5,573 nucleotides of DNA from Spirochaeta sp. (GTDB lineage: Bacteria; Spirochaetota; Spirochaetia; DSM-2461), in assembly GCA_030635565.1 (NCBI GenBank), contig DAOVYP010000172.1, positions 1 through 5,573 of the forward strand, written 5' to 3'. Below, piece after piece: positions 1-5,475 of this stretch. The notes beneath the pieces were generated by a model. The model searched no databases, was not told where the DNA came from, and worked only from the letters and a program-made list of their open reading frames with translations. Position numbers and translations under genes: made by a program. The stretch's first letter is position 1, and each line of letters begins with the position of its first letter.

Positions 1-423
1 AACGCCTCTCTCAACCCCCGGGCCGAAGGCTATGAGGTATGGTATCTGCCCCGGGATTACCGCAGGACTCTCGTAGATCCCGGATCACTCGGCGGCAGCG
101 GCATTTCCATTGCCCCGATCATCAATGCACTCTGGGAGGAGGAATTCACCCATGAGAGCGTTCGTCTGGCGGACATGATTCTCAAGGGATTCGACGAGAA
201 CCTCGGTTCCGACATTCCCAACAGGGGGAGACGTGAGGAAAGTTGGTTCGTGGTCAGGAACGCAAGGATGGCATCGGTACTGGTGGAAGTGGGCTTTTTA
301 ACCCAGGAATCGGAAGCCGATCGTCTTCGCCGGCCTGAATACTTGAGCCGGATTACTCAAGGAATCTATAATGGAGTAACCGATTTCGTCAGTTATTTCG
401 AGAGCAAGGAGATTTATTTTTGA
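1..423 (+). CDS. N-acetylmuramoyl-L-alanine amidase, C-terminal part (5' end outside window)
   Basis: This is the last 140 codons of a zinc-dependent cell-wall amidase of the Amidase_3 (AmiA/AmiC/CwlM-like) family, which cuts the bond between N-acetylmuramic acid and the stem peptide of peptidoglycan. The fragment opens with NASLNPRAEGYEVWYLP, the stretch that follows the zinc-binding SIH(A/V)N motif in this family. The first zinc ligands therefore lie upstream of the window. The late motif VLVEVGFLTQESEADRL (about residues 96-112) matches the family's LvElGFitNpeE, which supplies the catalytic glutamate. The gene ends in TGA at 421-423, and the next gene starts inside that stop (TTGA overlap), so the two are translationally coupled. 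The reading frame is open from base 1. The family is clear; the exact physiological role (cell separation, or wall remodelling around the periplasmic flagella) is not. Confidence 0.9.
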   Translation, partial: NASLNPRAEGYEVWYLPRDYRRTLVDPGSLGGSGISIAPIINALWEEEFTHESVRLADMILKGFDENLGSDIPNRGRREESWFVVRNARMASVLVEVGFLTQESEADRLRRPEYLSRITQGIYNGVTDFVSYFESKEIYF

Positions 424-920
424 CCAGGCAGCTTAGCCGGTTTCTCACCGGTCCCCTCATGCCCATTTCAATTCTGGTGGCGACATTTCTGATATCGCTT
501 GCAGCATACTATGTCTTTAATCCCGGTGTGGACGGCAGGGTTTTTTATTATCCGGACAATACCGGGATCAGGATAGGTACTGAACGCCGGGGCATACCTC
601 AACGACGTGATATTGACAGTCAGATATCCGTGTTTCTGGAAGAATTGATACTCGGTCCCGTCAAACTCGAACTAACCCATACAGCACCCTGGGGAACAGA
701 TATCCGGCATGTTGCCGTTGTGGGTAAAACCGCTTATGTGGACCTGAATTTAAAGATGCTGAAAACCGGGAAGGAACTGCCGATATCCTTCGATCAGGCA
801 TTGGAAAACGTCCGATATAACATACTTTTCAATTTTCCCCGAATCGAAGAGATTATCTTCACTGTTGAGGGTCAACTGGTCCATGCACCGCTATATGCGG
901 GTTCAGAAAACGCGGATTGA
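420..920 (+). CDS. GerMN (spore-germination GerM-like) domain protein, membrane anchored
   Basis: This is a 166-residue protein with a single hydrophobic segment at about residues 13-35 (PLMPISILVATFLISLAAY) followed by one GerMN domain. It therefore looks like an inner-membrane-anchored periplasmic protein. Domain hallmarks are FYYPD (about 42-46), the helix ending in LEELILGP (about 73-80), the THTAPWGTDI turn (about 87-96), AYVDLNLKM (about 105-113) and the closing strand IEEIIFTVEGQ. GerMN domains are known from Bacillus GerM and from many lipoproteins in bacteria that do not sporulate, often beside cell-wall amidases; the biochemical function is unsettled. The start is TTG at 420, overlapping the amidase stop, with AAGGAG at 406-411 eight bases upstream; no ATG offers a better fit. 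The pairing suggests a partner or regulator of the amidase, but that is inference. Confidence 0.85.
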   Translation: MTRQLSRFLTGPLMPISILVATFLISLAAYYVFNPGVDGRVFYYPDNTGIRIGTERRGIPQRRDIDSQISVFLEELILGPVKLELTHTAPWGTDIRHVAVVGKTAYVDLNLKMLKTGKELPISFDQALENVRYNILFNFPRIEEIIFTVEGQLVHAPLYAGSENAD

Positions 921-959
921 AAAAAAAGGGCGAAAAAAGGGGAAAAAAGGCACAAAAAA
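920..959 (+). promoter_or_regulatory. Phased A-tracts (probable curved DNA / UP-like element) upstream of flaA
   Basis: Four runs of adenines lie at 920-927 (8 A), 933-938 (6 A), 943-948 (6 A) and 954-959 (6 A), separated by short G-rich spacers. Their centres are 12, 10 and 11 bases apart, close to one helical turn. Phased A-tracts of this kind bend DNA, and at this distance (about 45 to 85 bases before the predicted flaA start point) they can act as UP-like promoter elements. The pattern is seen directly; the activating role is inferred. Confidence 0.5.
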
Positions 960-970
960 GATTTAATTCG

Positions 971-998
971 TTGACAGTTTCCGACACCCCGCTATAGT
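971..998 (+). promoter_or_regulatory. Sigma-70-type promoter of flaA
   Basis: A perfect -35 box TTGACA (971-976) is followed after 16 bases by TATAGT (993-998), five of six matches to TATAAT. Transcription would begin near 1004-1006, giving a leader of about 40 nt before the flaA ATG. No sigma-28-like pattern (TAAA, 15 bases, GCCGATAA) is visible here. This agrees with the housekeeping-sigma transcription reported for the Borrelia flaA-che operon. Confidence 0.75.
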
Positions 999-1045
999 TT
1001 TTCTTAGATAGTATACAAATACATATTTTGGCAAAGGAGCCTTCT

Positions 1046-2017
1046 ATGAAAAAGATTCTCGCATTCCTGGCCGTTATTCTGATTGTTTCCGGAGCGGCAT
1101 TCGCCGAGGAAAGCGTACTGATCGACTTCAATGATCTCCTGGACGACTATCAGGGTGAGCATCAGGGCACCCTTGTGGACTTCAGCTCCGTCGCCGGTAC
1201 CCGATTCACTGAAGAAGAAAAAGCGGCCATGAACACATCCCTCTATGTTCCGAATTGGGGTGTTCAGCTTTCAAGTTCGTCCAGAACGATTACCAACGAC
1301 AGGTTCTCTTATGTCCGTGCCGTTACCGTCGGTGAAAACGCCACCCAGTTCGCCGGTAATCAGGTTATGGGTGTTCGGGTCCATTATCCTGAGGGTTCAT
1401 TCAATTCCTACGCATGGATTAAACCCCCGTTCGCCATTCCCGCTTACGCTACCAGCCCGGTTGTTGAAGACGCACCCAGAGGCGATCAGTTCACCGGTTT
1501 CGGTGTTGTGAAGAACGTCGGCGTCATCAAAAACATCAAGGTTAACGTTTATGGCATGAACTACCCCATGGGTATGGCTGTCGTAATTATAGATGAGCAG
1601 GAACAGACCCAGCAGATGCCTTTGGGTTATCTGAATTTCGACGGCTGGCGTGAACTCACCTGGCAGAATCCCAACTACATCTCAGAAGTTCGGAATCGTG
1701 AAATCAAAAAAGTCCCTCTCTATCCCCGGAGCGCACCCTCCATCACTCTTGAGAGTCTCCAGTTCTACAGGGACGCCATGCAGGAGGGCGGCGATTTCAT
1801 CGTTTATGTCAAAGATATCACCGTTACCTACGACCAGGCCGTTATCATAGACGTTGATACCGATCTGAATCATGAAGAGGTATGGGGCATTCTTGCACAG
1901 CGGGAAGAAGAACGTCGCAATGCCGAACTGAGTCGCCTTGGCAACCTTCAGGTTCTTCGTTATCTGGAAGGACAGAAAATGCACCAGGAGCCCGAAGGCG
2001 CCGATACCGCTCAGTAA
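1046..2017 (+). CDS. flaA: Flagellar filament outer layer (sheath) protein FlaA
   Basis: FlaA is the sheath protein that coats the FlaB core of the spirochaetal periplasmic flagellum; it is exported by the Sec system and acts in the periplasm. The 323-residue product begins with a textbook signal peptide: MKK, a hydrophobic core (ILAFLAVILIVSG), then AAFA with likely cleavage before EES. The mature part shows FlaA-family features such as VLIDFNDL near the mature N-terminus, GVQLSSSSRTITNDRFSYV, GVRVHYPEGSFNSYAWIKPPF, the VINVKVWVYG-like strand IKNIKVNVYGMNYP, the LNFDGWRELTW segment and the C-terminal EVWGILAQREEERRNAEL. Length is close to the roughly 320-350 residues usual for the family. 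The ATG at 1046 is preferred over a TTG 18 bases upstream because AAAGGAG (1033-1039) sits six bases before it and the signal peptide starts exactly there. The gene has its own promoter and terminator, as expected for an abundant structural protein. Confidence 0.93.
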   Translation: MKKILAFLAVILIVSGAAFAEESVLIDFNDLLDDYQGEHQGTLVDFSSVAGTRFTEEEKAAMNTSLYVPNWGVQLSSSSRTITNDRFSYVRAVTVGENATQFAGNQVMGVRVHYPEGSFNSYAWIKPPFAIPAYATSPVVEDAPRGDQFTGFGVVKNVGVIKNIKVNVYGMNYPMGMAVVIIDEQEQTQQMPLGYLNFDGWRELTWQNPNYISEVRNREIKKVPLYPRSAPSITLESLQFYRDAMQEGGDFIVYVKDITVTYDQAVIIDVDTDLNHEEVWGILAQREEERRNAELSRLGNLQVLRYLEGQKMHQEPEGADTAQ

Positions 2018-2053
2018 GACAGTAAAGTATTTTTGCATAGCCATACAGATTAC

Positions 2054-2083
2054 AAGACCCGGCTCAGGCCGGGTCTTTTTTTT
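2054..2083 (+). terminator. Intrinsic terminator after flaA
   Basis: A 10-bp perfect stem, AAGACCCGGC (2054-2063) pairing with GCCGGGTCTT (2068-2077), closes a TCAG loop. A run of eight T residues (2076-2083) follows. It lies 36 bases after the flaA stop and 69 bases before the cheA start, so most flaA transcripts should end here. Expression of cheA then needs read-through or a separate promoter. Confidence 0.92.
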
Positions 2084-2090
2084 AATGACA

Positions 2091-2120
2091 TGGCAGGTAT
2101 CGGAAGTTTTCTCTTACAAT
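2091..2120 (+). promoter_or_regulatory. Possible weak promoter for cheA
   Basis: TACAAT at 2115-2120 matches five of six bases of a sigma-70 -10 box and lies between the flaA terminator and cheA. The hexamer 18 bases upstream (TGGCAG, 2091-2096) is a poor -35. ATGACA at 2085-2090 resembles a -35 better but is 24 bases away, too far. A promoter is expected here because of the strong terminator, but the sequence support is thin. Confidence 0.3.
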
Positions 2121-2152
2121 AGAACAGGATAGCTCACTTCAAGGCGGTGGAT

Positions 2153-3970
2153 ATGAGCGACTACCTGGATCCGAACAACGAAGAATTACTGAAAGATTTC
2201 TTTTCCGAAGCCTTCATGCAGGTTGAAGTGATGGAACAGAACATCCTGGCCCTGGAAGATGATCCCGGAGATCAGGATGCCATCGACGAGATCTTCCGGG
2301 CCGCCCATACACTCAAAGGCAGTGCCGCAGCGGTTCAGATGAACGAGCTCTCTTCATTCACTCGTCTGTTGGAAGACCTCCTCGATGAAATTCACAGCGG
2401 TAAGGTTCGTGTTGTTGAGGAGAATGTCGACATACTCCTGTTATCCATAGATGTTATCAAGGCCATGGTCGCCTCCCGGCAGAACGGGGATGTTTACGAA
2501 GAGGATTATTCCGCTGTGTCGGCTAATCTGGAGCTGATGATTGCCGGGAGGGGTGAAATCGAACCGGAACCCGAATCAGCCCCTGAACCGGTAGTCAAAC
2601 GGGAGACTTCCAGCGGATCCATACTCCAGGTGGACAGTCGGCGGATTGATAATCTTCTGAATCTGGTAAGTGAGTCGGTTATCAACAAAGCGACTTTCAA
2701 CTGGATAAGTACACAGTTCACCGAAATACTCAGGAATCTGGCAACTGCGGAAACAGCCTATAAAGACAGTTTGAAGGGGCTTTTCGATTCCATGCCCGAC
2801 TGGCTGAGTGAAATCAGGGAAGGCAGATCTCTCAAGGAGATAAAAACTGGGATTAACGAAAAGACCGGCGGGCTCTTCTCCATATTTGATGACGTCGAAT
2901 CCCAGCTGAAGGGCACGGTCGGGGCCTTCAGAAAAACAGCGGCGAACCTGGGACGTAACACCGGTGACCTTCACGAAGCGATCCTGAAAATCCGAATGGT
3001 TCCCATCAATCAGATTTTCAGCCGATTCCCGAGGCTGGGCAAACGAATCGATATGATTATCGAAGGTGAAGATACCGAACTGGATAAATCCGTAACCGAA
3101 GAGCTTCTCGATCCCCTGATGCACTGTGTCCGGAATTCAATGGATCATGGTATCGAATCGCCTGAAGTCAGGAAAAATGCGGGTAAACCCGTCGAAGGCA
3201 GATTGCTGCTGAAAGCATCCAACGAAAGAAACACTATCATCATCGAAATTGCGGATGACGGAGCCGGGATTGATATAGAAAGAGTCCGGGAGAAGGCTAT
3301 CGATCGTGGTATCATCCATCCGGACAAGGCACTTTCTGAAGTGGAAACCTTCGATCTCATTTTTGAACCGGGATTCTCTACAACCGGCGAGGTTACTGAT
3401 ATCTCCGGCCTTGGCGTTGGATTCGATGTCGTACGCAAGCAGATCGAGAAACTGAACGGCAGCGTCACCGTCTGGTCCAAACTGGGTGAGGGAACACGAT
3501 TTACCATCAAACTTCCCCTCACATTGCCCATCATTCAGGGCCTTCTGGTGAGGGTGGGGACCGAGATTTACGCTCTTCCCATAGCAAGCGTACTCGAAAG
3601 TCATCGCATTACGCCTGAAGAAATCAATATTATCGACAATTATGAGGTATTCAACGTCAGGGAGGATGTCGTCAGCATTCTGCGTCTCGGAAAACTCTTC
3701 CGAATCGATGTAAAGGATGATTCGGAATACAATTTCATCGTCATCGTCGGCAGCGGGGATAAAAAAATGGGACTGATGGTTGATGCCCTCATCGGCGAGG
3801 AGGACGTGGTCATTAAACCCCTGAAAGACCGGTATACAAATTCCCCGGGTATCGCAGGCGCCACCATCCTGGGAGACGGAACCGTATCCCTCATCATTGA
3901 TGTCGGCCAATTGCTGGATCTGAGTGCTCGGAAAGACCAGGAAGCCGGACAGAACCGGGCCGCAGGGTAG
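2153..3970 (+). CDS. cheA: Chemotaxis histidine kinase CheA, lacking P2 and with enlarged P3
   Basis: This cytoplasmic kinase of the chemoreceptor array phosphorylates itself and passes the phosphate to CheY. Numbering from ATG 2153 (605 residues), P1 spans about 1-125 with the phosphorylated histidine H52 in AAHTLKGSA. A Glu/Pro-rich linker (about 133-155) leads straight into the P3 dimerisation domain (about 158-283). The P4 ATPase domain (about 284-458) has an N box HCVRNSMDHGIE (324-335), DDGAG (368-372), the F-box region around FEPGFSTT (404-411) and GLGVGFDVV (419-427). The CheW-like P5 runs to about 590. There is no P2 CheY-docking domain, and the protein is much shorter than the roughly 800 residues I recall for Treponema CheA. 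P3 is about twice the usual length. ATG 2153 is chosen because AAGGCGG (2141-2147) is well spaced for it; the GTG at 2147 overlaps that site. The gene is followed after 8 nt by cheW-cheR. Confidence 0.95.
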   Translation: MSDYLDPNNEELLKDFFSEAFMQVEVMEQNILALEDDPGDQDAIDEIFRAAHTLKGSAAAVQMNELSSFTRLLEDLLDEIHSGKVRVVEENVDILLLSIDVIKAMVASRQNGDVYEEDYSAVSANLELMIAGRGEIEPEPESAPEPVVKRETSSGSILQVDSRRIDNLLNLVSESVINKATFNWISTQFTEILRNLATAETAYKDSLKGLFDSMPDWLSEIREGRSLKEIKTGINEKTGGLFSIFDDVESQLKGTVGAFRKTAANLGRNTGDLHEAILKIRMVPINQIFSRFPRLGKRIDMIIEGEDTELDKSVTEELLDPLMHCVRNSMDHGIESPEVRKNAGKPVEGRLLLKASNERNTIIIEIADDGAGIDIERVREKAIDRGIIHPDKALSEVETFDLIFEPGFSTTGEVTDISGLGVGFDVVRKQIEKLNGSVTVWSKLGEGTRFTIKLPLTLPIIQGLLVRVGTEIYALPIASVLESHRITPEEINIIDNYEVFNVREDVVSILRLGKLFRIDVKDDSEYNFIVIVGSGDKKMGLMVDALIGEEDVVIKPLKDRYTNSPGIAGATILGDGTVSLIIDVGQLLDLSARKDQEAGQNRAAG

Positions 3971-3978
3971 GAGATGGT

Positions 3979-5232
3979 ATGGAACAAACAACGGAACATA
4001 CCCGTATCGACTTCAAGATGGTCACCTTCTCACTGGCAGGCAAGGATTACGGGATTGACATCATGAAAGTGAAGGAGATTTCAAAGGCTTCGAAATGCAC
4101 CTATGTTCCCAATGCGGCACCTTTCGTCAAAGGAGTCCACAACCTGCGCGGTGATATTATTTCTGTCATCGATTTGCGTATTTTCTTCAATCTACCGATT
4201 ATTGAACTTGAAAACAGCGGTACGGAGAATGTGATTATCCTCAGACTTGAGGGGCTTGTTCTCGCGGTGATAGTTGATGCCATAGGCAAAGTCATCGGAA
4301 TCGCCTCCGAAAACATCCAGCCGCCCTATCCTCTTTTCAGGGATATCAATGACAAGTACATCAGCGGTATCGTCGAAAACGAAGGCCATCAGTATCTGAT
4401 TCTTGATGTGGAACGAATATTCGGAAGCGAAGAGCCCGCTGAAACCCGTACTCAGGAATCGACGGTTTCCACGACAATCGGTACCGTTAAAGAAGACATC
4501 GACATCGGATTCATAGAGGAAACCCTCATCACATTTCTTTCATTCCACTCAAGCCCCGTCAACCGGGAATGGATTCGAAGCAGGTTTGCATTATGGAAAA
4601 ATCAGAAGGGAAACGATGTACAGCTCACCAATGAGCATGATGCCAGAACATTCCTTGCGTCTTTCACCTCACCATTCTCCGGTACGTTCTGGAGCGGTGA
4701 ATATGCCGAAAAAATCGCCTCTTTCCTTCTGGATGGTCAGGCGGGGAATTTCAATGTATGGAATCCGGGATGTGGAAGCGGACATGAGAGTTACTCGATA
4801 GCCTGTATGGTGAAAAGCAGACTGCCTTCGGTTCATTTGAGGATAGTAGCCCAGGATAACGACCTTATTCGAATATCCACCGCGCCGGGTCTTGTTGTTG
4901 ATCAGCTATCACCGGGAAGTCTTTATGACAAGTTTCTTACCAGGGGCGAGGGGAAAGGGGGGAAACAATTCAAGAAAGAAATCAAGGATGCCATTTTTTT
5001 TGAATTCCACGATATCACTCATGACAATTCACTGCCGAAACTGGATCTGGTTGTATTACGCGATACCGTTTCATATCTGGTACCCGAAAGACAAAACTAT
5101 GTTTTCAGCATCCTTGACGATGTAATGAAGCCGGGTAGTCTGCTGGTTCTCGGGTCAAATGAGGAACCTCTGAATCCCGAATTCTGGGATAAAGTCGAAA
5201 ATTCCGGCGTCGTGGCATATAAGAAGAAATGA
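3979..5232 (+). CDS. cheW: CheW-CheR-like fusion, chemoreceptor array scaffold protein
   Basis: This is a 417-residue cytoplasmic protein. Residues about 10-150 form a complete CheW domain, which couples receptors to CheA P5; MVTFSLAGKDYGIDI (14-28), the signature NLRGDIISVIDLR (55-67) and the closing LILDVERIF (140-148) are seen. After a linker (about 152-172) comes a CheR methyltransferase-like domain: a shortened helical part (about 173-250), motif I VWNPGCGSGHESYSIA (260-275), AQDND (291-295), a beta-subdomain-like LSPGSLYDKFLTRGEG (310-325), LVVLRDTVSYL (357-367) and MKPGSLLVLGSNEEP (383-397). Where active CheR has TxFFR, this protein has GTFWSG (235-240), so the catalytic arginine seems lost; the usual CRN is LRD. 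Spirochaetal CheW-CheR-like fusions have been described in Treponema denticola arrays, so a structural role fits better than receptor methylation. The ATG is set by TAGGAG (3968-3973), which overlaps the cheA stop. Confidence 0.92.
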   Translation: MEQTTEHTRIDFKMVTFSLAGKDYGIDIMKVKEISKASKCTYVPNAAPFVKGVHNLRGDIISVIDLRIFFNLPIIELENSGTENVIILRLEGLVLAVIVDAIGKVIGIASENIQPPYPLFRDINDKYISGIVENEGHQYLILDVERIFGSEEPAETRTQESTVSTTIGTVKEDIDIGFIEETLITFLSFHSSPVNREWIRSRFALWKNQKGNDVQLTNEHDARTFLASFTSPFSGTFWSGEYAEKIASFLLDGQAGNFNVWNPGCGSGHESYSIACMVKSRLPSVHLRIVAQDNDLIRISTAPGLVVDQLSPGSLYDKFLTRGEGKGGKQFKKEIKDAIFFEFHDITHDNSLPKLDLVVLRDTVSYLVPERQNYVFSILDDVMKPGSLLVLGSNEEPLNPEFWDKVENSGVVAYKKK

Positions 5233-5251
5233 TATGCTTAAGGAGAGTGAC

Positions 5252-5311
5252 TTGAGGGATAAATACATCAATCCATTTGTGGAAGCGGCGCTGCATTCAA
5301 GGTTCTCGTAG
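5252..5311 (+). pseudogene. cheX: cheX remnant (first ~14 codons only)
   Basis: A good Shine-Dalgarno AAGGAG (5240-5245) lies six bases before a TTG start, 19 nt after the cheW-cheR stop. The reading MRDKYINPFVEAAL (5252-5293) matches the characteristic N-terminus of CheX (xxINPFxEAA), the CheY-P phosphatase that normally sits here in spirochaetal che operons. From about 5294 the cheX frame runs into sequence that is clearly cheY in another frame (5299 onward) and stops at TAG 5309-5311. Roughly nine tenths of cheX, including the catalytic E-x-x-N region, is absent. The identification rests on 14 residues plus position in the operon. Because the start region is intact, the deletion looks recent. 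Confidence 0.72.
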
Positions 5312-5399
5312 TGGATGATTCCATGTTCGTCACCAAACAAATTGGTCAGATTCTCACATCTGAAGGGCTGAAATCGTCGGCAGCATCCCGTCAGTATAA
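5296..5399 (+). pseudogene. cheY: cheY remnant (5' third, frameshifted and truncated)
   Basis: Read in the frame of 5299, the sequence gives KVLVVDDSMFVTKQIG followed by QILTSEG (5299-5367), the first beta strand, acidic Asp pair and first helix of a CheY receiver. Starting at 5370, one frame over, EIVGS (5370-5384) continues with the expected second strand (CheY usually has EVVGTA or EIVGTA here). This points to a one-base deletion between 5365 and 5370. The restored frame then gives IPSV and stops at TAA 5397-5399; the unshifted frame stops at TGA 5410-5412. The receiver's phospho-acceptor Asp, conserved Thr/Ser and Lys regions are missing, so no working CheY can be made. There is no cheY start codon or ribosome binding site, because the remnant begins directly after the cheX fragment. 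Confidence 0.8.
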
Positions 5400-5436
5400 T
5401 ATTCGGTACTGAAGCACGTATTGAATCTGAAACCGG

Positions 5437-5464
5437 TTGACACTTTACCGTGAATAAGTAGAAT
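5437..5464 (+). promoter_or_regulatory. Sigma-70-type promoter of the tRNA-Val gene
   Basis: A perfect TTGACA (5437-5442), a 16-base spacer and TAGAAT (5459-5464, five of six to TATAAT) place the transcription start at about 5470-5472, four to six bases before the mature tRNA. The spacing equals that of the flaA promoter. The strength and position suit a stable-RNA gene. Confidence 0.72.
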
Positions 5465-5475
5465 TGTGCCTCGTC

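Noticed and set aside
1001..1020. Second -10-like sequence (TATACA, 1012-1017) before flaA
   Set aside because: There is no matching -35 at 16-18 bases, and the TTGACA/TATAGT pair just upstream is far better.
1028..1045. Upstream TTG as the flaA start
   Set aside because: It would put six residues before the signal peptide and would place the start before the Shine-Dalgarno AAAGGAG at 1033-1039.
1682..2044. 120-codon minus-strand open frame opposite the flaA 3' end
   Set aside because: It overlaps the well-supported flaA coding frame and resembles no known protein.
2091..2106. TGGCAG-like sequence as a sigma-54 promoter before cheA
   Set aside because: The -24-like GG is present but the required GC of the -12 element is not at the right distance.
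2576..3124. 182-codon minus-strand open frame opposite cheA
   Set aside because: It is antisense to P3/P4 coding sequence, and the product shows no family motif.
3137..3991. 284-codon open frame on the minus strand opposite cheA
   Set aside because: It lies entirely antisense to the strongly conserved P4 and P5 domains of cheA, has no recognisable domain and mirrors the codon pattern of the sense gene.
5323..5412. Small reading frame from the internal ATG of the cheY remnant (29 codons)
   Set aside because: It has no ribosome binding site, carries only one helix of a receiver domain and ends in unrelated residues; it is a by-product of the pseudogene.
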